In this document: positions 52,023 to 60,811 of the stretch, in pieces
How positions within the stretch are numbered: position 1 is the stretch's first letter
How the letters are laid out: each line of letters opens with the position of its first letter
From: Chryseobacterium oncorhynchi
GTDB lineage: Bacteria; Bacteroidota; Bacteroidia; Flavobacteriales; Weeksellaceae
Reading direction: 5' to 3'
Assembly (NCBI RefSeq): GCF_002899895.1
Contig: NZ_PPEI02000005.1
Location: forward strand, 310,001-374,000
DNA: 64,000 nt
Made by a program: the position numbers and the translations under genes
The notes under the pieces: model-generated
Told to the model about the DNA's origin: nothing
The model's database searches: none
The model's input: the letters and a program-made list of their open reading frames with translations, nothing else

Positions 52023-53261
52023 TTACACGAAAAAACTTTCAGCAGCATTGAGGTTACTGCCTTGAATTGCTGAAATCGCTGTTTCTTTTTTACCCATGAT
52101 GGCAATACCGAACTTTTCCTTCATCCATTCCGGATCAACATCGAAATATTCCAACGCCTGAAGGGTTCTTTGCCAAAGTGTCTGAAGATCCTCTGAAATT
52201 TCCCATCCAAAAACGTAATCAGCAGGAACAATCCCGATTCGTGCCAGTGCCGGCATGACCTTGGTGTTCATGTACATTTCTACAATCGCCATATCAGCCA
52301 AAACCAATTTTGACAACATCTTTTGTCCGGATTCGTCCTTGGACCTTGATCCATGTTCTGTATCCTGTCCGATGATGGCACCGGAAATTAACAGCGAATT
52401 CTGTTGGTCACAATACTTTAATAGATTTCCATAAACATCGCCACTTGTTTGCACTCCGTTGGCAAATGAAAATTCCTCCGTAGAATCAATAATGAACCAC
52501 GCAGCGGCCCCCATGTCCTGCATCATCTTTTTCCCCCTTGTCATTGAAGCCGGATCCTGAGTGTCTGTTTTCATTACCCTTGGTGGAATCCCGTGGATCT
52601 CACACAATTCGGACCAACAGCTTTGCGCGAATCTTTTGAATAGTGCATGTGGAATAGCCTTATTTAACAGCCCAATTTCACCCGGCTTTCCAAACTCCAA
52701 CAGCCATGTTCCAAATTCCGGTAGTTCACGGTACAGCACGCCCTTTTCTTCATTATAGTCAGGTAAGAACGTTCCCTTTTTAGCCAATACATTGGTTCGG
52801 GGAATCAGTTCAGCTATTAATTGAGGTTCATTTAACCCCTCCTGTTTCCAATCAAGCTCTACCAATGAGTGACCATAAAAACGAGTGTTAATGATCTGCT
52901 TAATCAATTCATTGAAAAGCTCTGAATTTTGCAGGCTGTCAGTTAGTTCCTGATCTATATCACCGCCTTTCTTTTTAAGATTAAATGTAGAGCCAAGAGA
53001 ATCCTGTATTCTGTTTTCTATCTGTGAGGTTAGTTGTGTATCATCAAGAATATATTCATACAGCTGATAAAGCATGTAAACAGCAGGATTGTCGGTGTTC
53101 CTTGCTCCATTGAGGGCTGTTCGCCATTTGGCAATGTCCTGCCTTGTTTGGCTGACTGATTTTTCAATGATCTGCGGAAGCAATTTGTTTCCGGTTGATT
53201 TTCCTGCTGTTTTGGCTGCCAGATTGTGCTGACCTCCTTTATTTCGGTTTCTTCGAGACAT
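52023..53261 (-). CDS. phage portal protein (Mu gp29-like, DUF935)
   Basis: 412 residues from MSRRNRNKGGQ at 53261. A longer frame overlaps the upstream gene by about 80 bp and is unlikely. Family features include YILDDTQLTSQIENRIQDSL, FYGHSLVELDWKQEG, the WSELCEIHGIPPRVMKTDTQ core and SGAIIGQDTEHGSRSKDESG. It forms the dodecameric DNA channel at one capsid vertex. It lies between the gp36-like and gpF-like genes. Confidence 0.9.
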   Translation of the reverse strand: MSRRNRNKGGQHNLAAKTAGKSTGNKLLPQIIEKSVSQTRQDIAKWRTALNGARNTDNPAVYMLYQLYEYILDDTQLTSQIENRIQDSLGSTFNLKKKGGDIDQELTDSLQNSELFNELIKQIINTRFYGHSLVELDWKQEGLNEPQLIAELIPRTNVLAKKGTFLPDYNEEKGVLYRELPEFGTWLLEFGKPGEIGLLNKAIPHALFKRFAQSCWSELCEIHGIPPRVMKTDTQDPASMTRGKKMMQDMGAAAWFIIDSTEEFSFANGVQTSGDVYGNLLKYCDQQNSLLISGAIIGQDTEHGSRSKDESGQKMLSKLVLADMAIVEMYMNTKVMPALARIGIVPADYVFGWEISEDLQTLWQRTLQALEYFDVDPEWMKEKFGIAIMGKKETAISAIQGSNLNAAESFFV

Positions 53262-53271
53262 AAGTAGTGTT

Positions 53272-53733
53272 TTATTCGTGTGTGAATTTTGTTCTGGAAC
53301 CATAAAGGAACGGTCCTGTATCATCACTGGAACCATCATCCGGATCCGGTTCAATTGTAGGGAGTGTACTTAAATTAAGTTCACCATTTCCCAATTTTTT
53401 AAGCCATGCTATTGCACGGTCATACCGTTCTTTTGCCTGTTCCATGATGATATCAACATTGCTCAGATCCATAATGTAGAATTTTGCAATCGTGATTCCA
53501 TGGCGAACAATAAGCGCATTTCTGGCGGATCCTGTCTGGCTTAATATTTTATCAACATCATAGAGTAAACGACCATCTTTCCACTCCCTTTTATGGTTGC
53601 CGGATAGATAGCTCCGTATTTCCTCTTCAGCAGCCTGTAGGCCCTGATAAACAATGTCATCGTTGCCCTCTGTGATCTCTTCGATCTGGTATTCATAAAT
53701 GTTTGCTCCCAGATCTGTAATATTTAAAAACAT
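53272..53733 (-). CDS. Mu gp36-like head-tail protein (DUF1320)
   Basis: 153 residues. AAEEEIRSYLSGNHKREW and KILSQTGSARNALIVRHGIT are characteristic of DUF1320, the Gp36 family of Mu-like phages, thought to be a head-completion or head-tail adaptor. Its place between terminase and portal is unusual: in Mu it follows the major capsid gene. Confidence 0.8.
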   Translation of the reverse strand: MFLNITDLGANIYEYQIEEITEGNDDIVYQGLQAAEEEIRSYLSGNHKREWKDGRLLYDVDKILSQTGSARNALIVRHGITIAKFYIMDLSNVDIIMEQAKERYDRAIAWLKKLGNGELNLSTLPTIEPDPDDGSSDDTGPFLYGSRTKFTHE

Positions 53734-53738
53734 AATTA

Positions 53739-55271
53739 TTAGTATTTTCGGTCTTCAACTTGTTGAACTGCATAATCCAGCCCCTCTTTTTGTACCCTGG
53801 TATCAATCATTGTTTTGGCTCCCTCCACAGCATCCGGACCGTCCATTTCCCTTGATTCCGGAGAAACTCCCAGCCATTCATCCTCCAGTAATATCATCAT
53901 TGGATTGTCCTTTTCCTCTTCATTGAAAATGATGTTTCCATCATTATTGTCATCCTTCATGTTTTCAATCCTTTCAAACTTATCGGCCTTTTTTCGCTTG
54001 TCTTCTCGCAGTGGTAGCTTAACACCCTTATTCTTTCTGTATTTTTCAAGCAACGGCTTTATGACCTGCTGATAGTGGGGATCCTGTAGGGTATTGTTTT
54101 CGATAAACATTTTCTTGGTGTCAATTCCATGTCTATCGAGATAGTTATAGGCTTGGCCAATCCATCCAACGAAATCCGAATTGGTAGCCTTGCCAAGCCA
54201 TGCCTTATAGATGTAGTATTTTCCATCATATAAGCCAACAATAACAACAGCCTTTGAGCTGTTCTTTTTCTCGGTTTTATTTGATGGTGATGGATCGGCA
54301 TAGGTAACAACCTTTTCACAGCTCTTTAATGGTGGACATTTCCCCCATACAAATTGCTTCAGCGTGTCACCCTCTGCATTGGGATTGTTGTAATACTCCT
54401 TTTGTTTTGCCCTTTCGGTCATTTTCCGTTTTCCCAAAGTATTGTAAAACATCCGGTGTATGGCCTCCTTGGTATTTTTTGCCCAATTGGAATTTCCTTT
54501 TTCATCAGTAAGGCTTATTTTTTCCCAACAATCCGCCATTTCACCCAGAATGGTGATCGTACAATATTTATGGATTACGTTACCATTAACAATGATTAAG
54601 AGATCTACAGAAACCGACCTTGTAGGAAACACCGCCTCCATAAGCCAGTCTGTTGCATTCTTAACCCTGTCCTTATTTCTACATTTTTCATCTGTATCAA
54701 AGTCATCGACCAAGATACCGTCCGGACGGGCTGCATCGTTACGGGTACCCCTTGGAGACATCCCTTCACCCAATGCACGAAAAGAAAAACCAAACTTGGA
54801 AGTAAATTCGTTATCACTCCATTTACCGACAACCTTTTGAACCCCGTAATCACTTATAATCCTATTATTGGATTCAAGAATATTTTTATACGGTGCAAGT
54901 AAACGGATGGCATTGTCTTCTGTATTGGAGACCATTAACCAGGTCTTTTTCTTTTTTGTAAAGCATAGGTAAAGAACCTCCATCATGGTACGGGCTGACT
55001 TGGCCATCTCTCGTGACCATGACCGGACTTCAAACCATTCACTATTTTGTGTAACCCTTTTCGTTGCCTCAATATGAAAGGGGGCTGGTTTATGAGTATA
55101 GAAGTTTGGAAAGTAGTAAGCAAACCATTTTTCAGGATCAGCTTCTAAATTAGCGATCCTTTTTTGCTTCGCTTGTTGTGTTTCCTTGAGATCAACAGGA
55201 GTAGCTTTCGACATATTTTCTCGAAATAGATCCCAGTTATCAAGGTGCTTTTTGTCTGATAACTTAGCCAT
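53739..55271 (-). CDS. terminase large subunit (Mu gp28-like)
   Basis: 510 residues. The ATPase part (about 60-260) has a degenerate Walker A region (SWSREMAKSART) and Walker B with acidic residues (GILVDDFDTDE). The RNase H-like nuclease half includes TYADPSPSNKT, FIENNTLQDPHY and KKADKFERI, with conserved acidic residues. It packages DNA and cuts it headful by headful. It overlaps the small subunit gene by 8 bp. Confidence 0.9.
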   Translation of the reverse strand: MAKLSDKKHLDNWDLFRENMSKATPVDLKETQQAKQKRIANLEADPEKWFAYYFPNFYTHKPAPFHIEATKRVTQNSEWFEVRSWSREMAKSARTMMEVLYLCFTKKKKTWLMVSNTEDNAIRLLAPYKNILESNNRIISDYGVQKVVGKWSDNEFTSKFGFSFRALGEGMSPRGTRNDAARPDGILVDDFDTDEKCRNKDRVKNATDWLMEAVFPTRSVSVDLLIIVNGNVIHKYCTITILGEMADCWEKISLTDEKGNSNWAKNTKEAIHRMFYNTLGKRKMTERAKQKEYYNNPNAEGDTLKQFVWGKCPPLKSCEKVVTYADPSPSNKTEKKNSSKAVVIVGLYDGKYYIYKAWLGKATNSDFVGWIGQAYNYLDRHGIDTKKMFIENNTLQDPHYQQVIKPLLEKYRKNKGVKLPLREDKRKKADKFERIENMKDDNNDGNIIFNEEEKDNPMMILLEDEWLGVSPESREMDGPDAVEGAKTMIDTRVQKEGLDYAVQQVEDRKY

Positions 55272-55827
55272 GGTTCATCTGTTCTCTTATAAACATATCG
55301 AATAACTCACTGATCTTTCTGGAAAGTGGAAAATCTATATCCCTGACGTATTCACAGAATGTCATTGCAATTTTTACGGTTTCCCCAACAGAAACATCAT
55401 TTTCAAGCTTCTTAATGGCATTGGTGATCTTAACAATCATATCAGCCTCCCTAGATGTTGGGTAGTTTCCGATTTTGACCGGATAATCCTTTTCATCATA
55501 TTTTTGATACTCCAATTTTTCAGAACCATCCTTTTGCTGGACCTTAATTGGTTTTAAAAGATGTTCGGGAACATCATATGTGATTTTACGAGTAGTAATA
55601 TGATCGTTTAGTCTATCCAGCTGTTCATATAGTAAATTGATTTGATTGGCTTTTGTTGCCATCAATGATTTTTTCAGTTTTTTCCATTCTCCATCATTGG
55701 CAGATATCCATTTGGCAATAGTTTTTTCCGTTACTCCAGCCTTTTCGGCAACTTCCTTTTGAGTAAGATTTTTTTCTGTGAATAGGAACTTTGCAAATTC
55801 CTTTTGTTCTGTTTTTTTTAAGCCCAT
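55264..55827 (-). CDS. terminase small subunit-like protein with HTH
   Basis: 187 residues from MGLKKTEQKEFAKFL at 55827. The longer frame to 55968 runs through the regulatory palindromes and is rejected. LTQKEVAEKAGVTEKTIAKW is a helix-turn-helix, followed by coiled-coil helices (INLLYEQLDRLNDHI). This is the expected form of a small terminase that recognises phage DNA. It is the first gene of the - strand late block, about 11 bases after the predicted transcription start. Confidence 0.75.
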   Translation of the reverse strand: MGLKKTEQKEFAKFLFTEKNLTQKEVAEKAGVTEKTIAKWISANDGEWKKLKKSLMATKANQINLLYEQLDRLNDHITTRKITYDVPEHLLKPIKVQQKDGSEKLEYQKYDEKDYPVKIGNYPTSREADMIVKITNAIKKLENDVSVGETVKIAMTFCEYVRDIDFPLSRKISELFDMFIREQMNHG

Positions 55828-55844
55828 GGTATTTATTTCATGAG

Positions 55845-55975
55845 CAAAATTGCCATTTACAGGGCCTGTGCAAAAGAATGTGTTCAGTTTCTGAACAACA
55901 TTGTACAGTTTCTGAACACATGTGTTCAGTTTCTGGTCACTTTTTTTTTTTCGAGATGATATCGTCAAATCTTTG
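55845..55975. promoter_or_regulatory. symmetric divergent late promoter with three palindromic sites
   Basis: Three 17-bp sites with the core TGTTCAG-TTT-CTGAACA lie at 55881-55897 (perfect), 55902-55918 (one change) and 55923-55939 (two changes), each 21 bp from the next. A - strand -7-like box CAATTTTG (55845-55852) and a + strand box AATCTTTG (55968-55975) each lie 28 bp outside the outer sites. The centre of the middle site (55910) is the exact centre of the whole array. Confidence 0.8.
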
Positions 55976-55994
55976 CCATGTAAAACGACAAAAA

Positions 55995-56954
55995 ATGTCT
56001 CGAAAGAAATTCATACTTAACGATGAAACAAAGATCAACCAGTTCGGATTTAGAGTGCGAAACTCTGGGTTAAAGCTTTCACGCTTTATTAATAATCCAG
56101 TGATTTTGGATTTTCATAAACCAGGTAATGAGGCAGTAATTGGCCGCTGGGAAAATATTCAGATCGAGGGCCATTTATTAACTGCCGAGGCGGTTTTTGA
56201 TATGGATGATCCAAACGCTGCATTAATAGCTGGAAAAGTTGAAAGGGAATTTATAAAGGGTGCCAGTTTAGGACTTGATCCTTTTTCAATGAACAATTTT
56301 GTTTTGGCACCTGATGATATCTATGATCTTGTAGAAGCTGAAATAATGGAAGCATCAATCGTTGCAATACCAAACAATGCAAACGCTCTGACAGTAAAAC
56401 TTTATGCCACATCAGAAAATAGCATTAAAGAGTTCGCAGAAAATGAAGTTACTGAAATTCTACTGATGGCATCTGATTCACAAAAATTTAACCTTAATAA
56501 TTCAATGAAAAAAGTAACATTAACGTTGTCAGCCGTAGCTGCTTTAAATCTACCTGGTAACACACTGGAACATGATGAAAATCTAGTCAATGATGGAATC
56601 ATCAAATTAAAGTCAGAACTGGATGCTGAAAAAGCAAAAGTAAAGGCATTTGAAGACCTCGACAAAGAAAAGAAATCGAAATTATCAGCCGATGCAGTTG
56701 ATGCCGATATTAAAATTGGTAAGATTGACGCTACCAAAAGAACAGACTTCATTAAACTTCATGCTGAACAGCCGGACCTTTACAAAAGTATTATCGAAGC
56801 CGTTCCTGAAAAAGGGAATCTAGGTGCGAAAATCAACAATCCGGCAGGTCCCGGAATCGTTAAGACATTTGATGATTTCCAAAAATTGGATCTATCGGCT
56901 CAATTGACCTTTAAAACCACTTATCCAAACGAATATCAAGCTCTTTTTAAGTAA
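55995..56954 (+). CDS. prohead protease fused to scaffold (Mu gpI/Z-like)
   Basis: 319 residues from MSRKKFILNDE at 55995. The longer upstream frame runs through the promoter palindromes and is rejected. Residues 1-150 resemble prohead proteases (PVILDFHKPGNEAVIGRW, then IKGASLGLDP and IMEASIVAIPNNANA, where a Ser/His pair would be catalytic). Residues 190-319 are a charged coiled-coil (ELDAEKAKVKAFEDLDKEKK) that fits an internal scaffold. It is the first gene of the + strand late block. A terminator hairpin follows. Confidence 0.8.
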   Translation: MSRKKFILNDETKINQFGFRVRNSGLKLSRFINNPVILDFHKPGNEAVIGRWENIQIEGHLLTAEAVFDMDDPNAALIAGKVEREFIKGASLGLDPFSMNNFVLAPDDIYDLVEAEIMEASIVAIPNNANALTVKLYATSENSIKEFAENEVTEILLMASDSQKFNLNNSMKKVTLTLSAVAALNLPGNTLEHDENLVNDGIIKLKSELDAEKAKVKAFEDLDKEKKSKLSADAVDADIKIGKIDATKRTDFIKLHAEQPDLYKSIIEAVPEKGNLGAKINNPAGPGIVKTFDDFQKLDLSAQLTFKTTYPNEYQALFK

Positions 56955-56986
56955 GCAATTTCTCATAGTTTAAATTTTAATGTTGG

Positions 56987-57021
56987 AAAGCTCCTTTACG
57001 GAGGAGCTTTTTTTTTTTTAA
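56987..57021 (+). terminator. terminator hairpin upstream of the capsid gene
   Basis: AAAGCTCC / GGAGCTTT with a short loop and a run of twelve T, between the protease/scaffold and capsid genes on the same strand. It may reduce readthrough or define a separate capsid transcript. No clear -7 box for the capsid gene was found. Confidence 0.75.
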
Positions 57022-57051
57022 AAAACTAATAACCATTTTAATTATATAAAA

Positions 57052-57969
57052 ATGCCACAAAATTTTCCGGAAGCATGGTTAAACCGTGTAATCCAAAACC
57101 TAAATAATGCAGAGCAGGCTTCTTTCCTTGATGGAATTGCAGAACTAAACGCTGAAATTCATGTTGTAAATGGAGGATCTGCCACAGAACAGAATATTAT
57201 CTACGTTCCTGTAACGGATTTTGAAGTTGATATCCTTGTCAATAACAATACATACCCAATCGCCTTTCAGGAATATACTGACGATACTGTACAAATCAAA
57301 TTGGATAAGTATCAGACTAAGGTAGTAACCTTAAGGGATGATGACACATTAGGTGCATCGTATGATAAAATTGATACCGCTACCAAGTCAATGACAAGGG
57401 GAATCAATGTTGAAAAGTACCAGAGGGCAATTCACTCCATTGGTCCGTTAACTCATACGGTAAAAACACCAGTAATTGAAGCTACTGGATTAATGGCAGG
57501 ATCAACAGATCCGCTAATGGATGGAACCCGTCCAAGGCTTGTATACGATGATATCGTAAGAGCAAAAGAAGCTTGTAAAGGATTTGGTCCATGCAGGTTG
57601 GTGCTTAATGAAACCCACTGGAATGACCTATTGCTTGATAGAAAGAATTTTGGTAACCAATTGGTAGACTATGCAGCTGGTAAGCCAGCGCCTAGAATTG
57701 CCGGGTTTGAGATTCACCAATATGAGGGAGAAATGCCAATTTATACATCTGCCAAGGCTAAAAAACCGTATGGTTCAATTAAAGATGCTACAGATAAGGT
57801 TGCTTCCGTAATCTTCAACAAAGAGGGGATTGCCAAAAAAACAGGTATTACCAAGCAGTATTTTGTTAAGGCTGAAAACAACCCTACCAGACAATCCAAC
57901 GATTTAGCTTACCGTCACTATTATATTGTGACACCATACAGAGCTGAAAAAGTAGCTGCAATTATCTAA
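57052..57969 (+). CDS. major capsid protein
   Basis: 305 residues, Mu gpT-like by length, place and pattern. An N-terminal arm (PQNFPEAWLNRVIQNLNNAE) is followed by an HK97-like core (NNNTYPIAFQEYTDDTVQI, KYQTKVVTLRDDDT, SNDLAYRHYYIVTPYRAEKV at the C-terminus). It should be the most abundant virion protein. It follows the protease/scaffold gene, the usual order. Confidence 0.85.
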   Translation: MPQNFPEAWLNRVIQNLNNAEQASFLDGIAELNAEIHVVNGGSATEQNIIYVPVTDFEVDILVNNNTYPIAFQEYTDDTVQIKLDKYQTKVVTLRDDDTLGASYDKIDTATKSMTRGINVEKYQRAIHSIGPLTHTVKTPVIEATGLMAGSTDPLMDGTRPRLVYDDIVRAKEACKGFGPCRLVLNETHWNDLLLDRKNFGNQLVDYAAGKPAPRIAGFEIHQYEGEMPIYTSAKAKKPYGSIKDATDKVASVIFNKEGIAKKTGITKQYFVKAENNPTRQSNDLAYRHYYIVTPYRAEKVAAII

Positions 57970-57979
57970 TAGCCATATT

Positions 57980-58357
57980 GTGAACGAAATATATTTAACA
58001 GCCTTAGTAGGCATTATTACTTCAATGGGAGCATGGTTTGCGGCCAGACGGAAAAACCTCGCAGACACTCAAACCTCGGAACTAGAGAATGTTGAAAAGG
58101 CTGTTACAATATTTCGGGAACAGCACGAATACATTTCCAATCAGTGGAAAGAAGCCACTGATGAAGCCAATAAATTGAATTCACTGTACAAGCAAGCCAT
58201 TGCAGAAATTGGAAAATTAGAGGATCAGGTTTCAAAAATGGAAAGGATTAACAGTGAAATGCAAAAAACCAATAGTGAACTCATTGAACAGAATAAAGCT
58301 TTGATCACTGAGCTTCAAAAATACAAACAACTTAACGGAAAAACTACGACACCATGA
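57980..58357 (+). CDS. membrane-anchored coiled-coil protein
   Basis: 125 residues from a GTG at 57980, with no ATG nearby in frame. One N-terminal transmembrane helix (IYLTALVGIITSMGAWFAA) is followed by about 90 residues of coiled coil (KLEDQVSKMERINSEMQKTN). It could be a spanin-like or lysis accessory protein, or a structural linker. Nothing in the sequence decides. It overlaps the next start by 4 bp. Confidence 0.6.
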   Translation: MNEIYLTALVGIITSMGAWFAARRKNLADTQTSELENVEKAVTIFREQHEYISNQWKEATDEANKLNSLYKQAIAEIGKLEDQVSKMERINSEMQKTNSELIEQNKALITELQKYKQLNGKTTTP

Positions 58358-58662
58358 GTGATCTATTCAAACAATACCCAAACATGTCAGAATACTATGA
58401 AACTTCTGACGGAACCCCATTCTTTAAACCCGAAACGGCTGCTACATATGCCAGGACCTTAAAGGATCAAAGAGTAAAAACAGTTTACAAATCTGATGAT
58501 GATGAACAAAAAGCGGAAACCGCCAAGGAAATCATTTCCAAAACAGCAGAAATGGATCTGGAAACAGCACAGGACTATTTAGCAGCTGAAGAAAGTCTGG
58601 AACTCCCACGTACAACCGTGGTTAATGCCTTACAGAAAAGAATCGCTGAACTTCAAAAATAA
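58354..58662 (+). CDS. hypothetical phage protein
   Basis: 102 residues, acidic. MSDLFKQYPNMSEYYETSDG and TPFFKPETAATYARTL suggest a small structural or adaptor protein, similar in place to Mu gp35. The C-terminal half is helical (LPRTTVVNALQKRIAELQ). No firm family assignment. Confidence 0.6.
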   Translation: MSDLFKQYPNMSEYYETSDGTPFFKPETAATYARTLKDQRVKTVYKSDDDEQKAETAKEIISKTAEMDLETAQDYLAAEESLELPRTTVVNALQKRIAELQK

Positions 58663-58670
58663 CAATTTAC

Positions 58671-59876
58671 ATGAAGCCAAAAATTTCAATATCATTTAAT
58701 AATGGTGTTATCGGAGCGGTAACACCACTAGACAGCGGTTGCTTTGGTATCGTGGCTTCAGCGGTTGCCATTAATGATGGTTTCCAGTTAGGTACTGCCT
58801 ATCAGGTTAAATCCATGCTTGATGTTGCCGCTCTGAAGTTAACCGATTCAATCGACAACCACAGGCTATATAAGGCATTGTATGAATTCTATGAAGAGGC
58901 GGGATCTGGATCTGAGCTTTGGATTTTTGGAATGGCAAAAAGTACAAAAACATCTGAATGGTTTACTCCTGTGGATGGTGTTGCACCAGTTGAAACATTC
59001 TTAAATAAGGCCAAGGGTAAAATTAGGGGACTTTTCACCGTATATGATCCTACAGCAGCCCCTGTGGTAACTGACGGCATGGATGCCGATGTTTTACTGG
59101 CTGCCGGAAAAGCCCAAACATTGTTTGATGATTATACCAACAAAAAGTATGCTCCATTCTTTACTATTCTTGAGGGATACGACTTTACAGGTAATAAGGT
59201 AGATCTTCCGGATTTGAAAACCAATGATTTCAATTCCGTGGGTATTCTAATTGGTGATACCGAATCAAGAAGCGGGACTACATCATCAAAGGGTGCCGCT
59301 ATTGGAGTACTGGCCGGAAGACTGGCTGCTTATCCTGTTAGGGTTAATCCGGGTAAGGTTAGAAACGGATCATTGGCTGCACCAATTCTTTATATTAAAG
59401 ACAGTGATGTTGATGACTTCGATACTGAAGCACTATATGATAAAGGCTATATCACCTTTACAACACATCAGAGCCGTTCCGGTTACTACATAATGGATGC
59501 TTCACTGGCGTGTCCTGTGAGTGATGATTATCATTACCTAACCCATCGTAGAACCATTAATGAGGCATACAGACTTGCATATGATGCGTTACTGGATTTT
59601 GAACTGGATGAAGTACCAACCACTAAGACAGGACAAATAAACGCGATCTATGCAAAAAACATGGAAAGCGCAATTGCTCGAAAAGTTGCTACCACTATGC
59701 CGGAAGATCTTTCTAAAGATGAAACCGACAAGAAAGATACGGGCGTTCGCTGTTTCGTAGATCCTAATCAGAACATAATTACAACATCAAAAATTAAGGC
59801 AATATTGGCAATCCGACAGTTTGGTTACAATAGATGGACTGAATTGCTACTAGGCTTTGATGTACAAATCAACTAA
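58671..59876 (+). CDS. tail sheath protein (DUF2586-like)
   Basis: 401 residues. GFQLGTAYQVKSMLDVAAL, YEFYEEAGSGSELWIFGMA and the C-terminal ILAIRQFGYNRWTELLLGF correspond to DUF2586 sheath proteins of Bacteroidota phages. It shows that the phage has a contractile tail. It overlaps nothing; the tube gene starts 4 bp after its stop. Confidence 0.85.
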   Translation: MKPKISISFNNGVIGAVTPLDSGCFGIVASAVAINDGFQLGTAYQVKSMLDVAALKLTDSIDNHRLYKALYEFYEEAGSGSELWIFGMAKSTKTSEWFTPVDGVAPVETFLNKAKGKIRGLFTVYDPTAAPVVTDGMDADVLLAAGKAQTLFDDYTNKKYAPFFTILEGYDFTGNKVDLPDLKTNDFNSVGILIGDTESRSGTTSSKGAAIGVLAGRLAAYPVRVNPGKVRNGSLAAPILYIKDSDVDDFDTEALYDKGYITFTTHQSRSGYYIMDASLACPVSDDYHYLTHRRTINEAYRLAYDALLDFELDEVPTTKTGQINAIYAKNMESAIARKVATTMPEDLSKDETDKKDTGVRCFVDPNQNIITTSKIKAILAIRQFGYNRWTELLLGFDVQIN

Positions 59877-59880
59877 AATC

Positions 59881-60300
59881 ATGGCAGTAGAAATACAAGG
59901 AAGAGAATATGAATGGGGTGATCTTACCCTGATTCTTGGTAATCGCGATATGGTAAGATATCGTGGGATTAAATATACCTCAAAAATTGAAAGAGAAGCC
60001 GTCTATGCCAAGGGAAGCCAACCTGTGGCGATTCAGTCCGGCAATGAGGCTTACGAGGGTGAAATCACCATGCTCCAGTCGGAGTATCAAAAGCTGGTGA
60101 AAGCTGGAGGTGGAAGTATTTTTCCGCTTATGTTGGATGGCTTGCAGAATTATGGCAATCCTACAAAGGGTGATGCCATGATCACTGATAGAATTGAATC
60201 TTTAAGGTTCACCGAAGCATCAAAGGAATTAAAACAAGGTGATAAGTTCATGGAAATTACTCTTCCATTTATCGCCCTTAACATCGAAGAAGATATCTAA
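59881..60300 (+). CDS. tail tube protein
   Basis: 139 residues from the ATG at 59881. A slightly longer frame starting within the sheath gene is unlikely. It is beta-rich, with EYEWGDLTLILGNRDMVRYR, then NEAYEGEITMLQSEYQKL and the C-terminal KFMEITLPFIALNIEED. These features and its place after the sheath fit the inner tube. It overlaps the chaperone start by one base. Confidence 0.75.
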   Translation: MAVEIQGREYEWGDLTLILGNRDMVRYRGIKYTSKIEREAVYAKGSQPVAIQSGNEAYEGEITMLQSEYQKLVKAGGGSIFPLMLDGLQNYGNPTKGDAMITDRIESLRFTEASKELKQGDKFMEITLPFIALNIEEDI

Positions 60301-60635
60301 TGAAAAAAAACAAAACTTTAATTCAAGATCTAGTATCGAAAGCAGGTAGTTTACAAAATCAGATTAACGCCTGGAAAGCAGAACACGGTGAAATTTTCTC
60401 TTTCAAAGTAGGAAAGGATAAACAGTGTTACCTGAAAAAACCAACCCGCCAAATATTAAGCTATGCCGCTGTTGCAGCGCAAACTGATCCACTACAGTAC
60501 AATGAAGTGATTTTAAGTGAATGCTGGCTTGCTGGTGATGAAGACATCAAAACCGATACGGGGCTTTTCTTGTCGATATCCCAGTATTTACCAACCCTTG
60601 TGGAAATGGTAGAAGTGGAAATGGTAAAGCTATAG
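60300..60635 (+). CDS. tail assembly chaperone, short form
   Basis: 111 residues. It lies between the tube and tape-measure genes, where tail chaperones are found, and its body (RQILSYAAVAAQTDPLQYNE, ILSECWLAGDED) is typical. The 3' end carries a direct repeat GTGGAAATGGTA (60600-60611 and 60615-60626). A -1 frame remains open past the TAG at 60633-60635 (see 60636-60793). Confidence 0.75.
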   Translation: MKKNKTLIQDLVSKAGSLQNQINAWKAEHGEIFSFKVGKDKQCYLKKPTRQILSYAAVAAQTDPLQYNEVILSECWLAGDEDIKTDTGLFLSISQYLPTLVEMVEVEMVKL

Positions 60636-60793
60636 AGCGGGCGGAGGTAAACGAAAAAAAAGACTTGCTACGAATATTCGATGCACAGTTAAGATACTAT
60701 TTCCATATTGATCCAGACTCGCTAACCGATCAGCAATGGGCGGCACGTATTGCCGAACTTAAATACATAAGAAAAAAAGAAAACGGAAACTAA
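60636..60793 (+). other. -1 frameshift extension of the tail assembly chaperone
   Basis: The -1 frame is open from 60542 to a TAA at 60791-60793 and has no ATG start. After the 0-frame stop it encodes DAQLRYYFHIDPDSLTDQ, then WAARIAELKYIRKKE, a pattern usual for the frameshifted C-terminus of Mu-like tail chaperones. The slip should occur between 60542 and 60635. No classical heptamer stands out. A frameshift product of about 160 residues is predicted, and the tape-measure gene begins 18 bp later. Confidence 0.7.
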
Positions 60794-60811
60794 TAACGAG
60801 AACTAATAACC

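Noticed and set aside
55791-55994. Longer N-termini for both late-block first genes through the palindrome array
   Set aside because: Both frames are open through the three palindromes, giving repeated Cys-Ser-Val-Ser or Val-Gln-Lys-Leu stretches. The conserved protein starts (MGLKKTEQ and MSRKKFIL) and the -7 boxes place the real starts at 55827 and 55995.
60736-60793. Independent small gene starting at ATG 60736
   Set aside because: That ATG is not in the frame of the conserved chaperone extension; the extension frame has no ATG.
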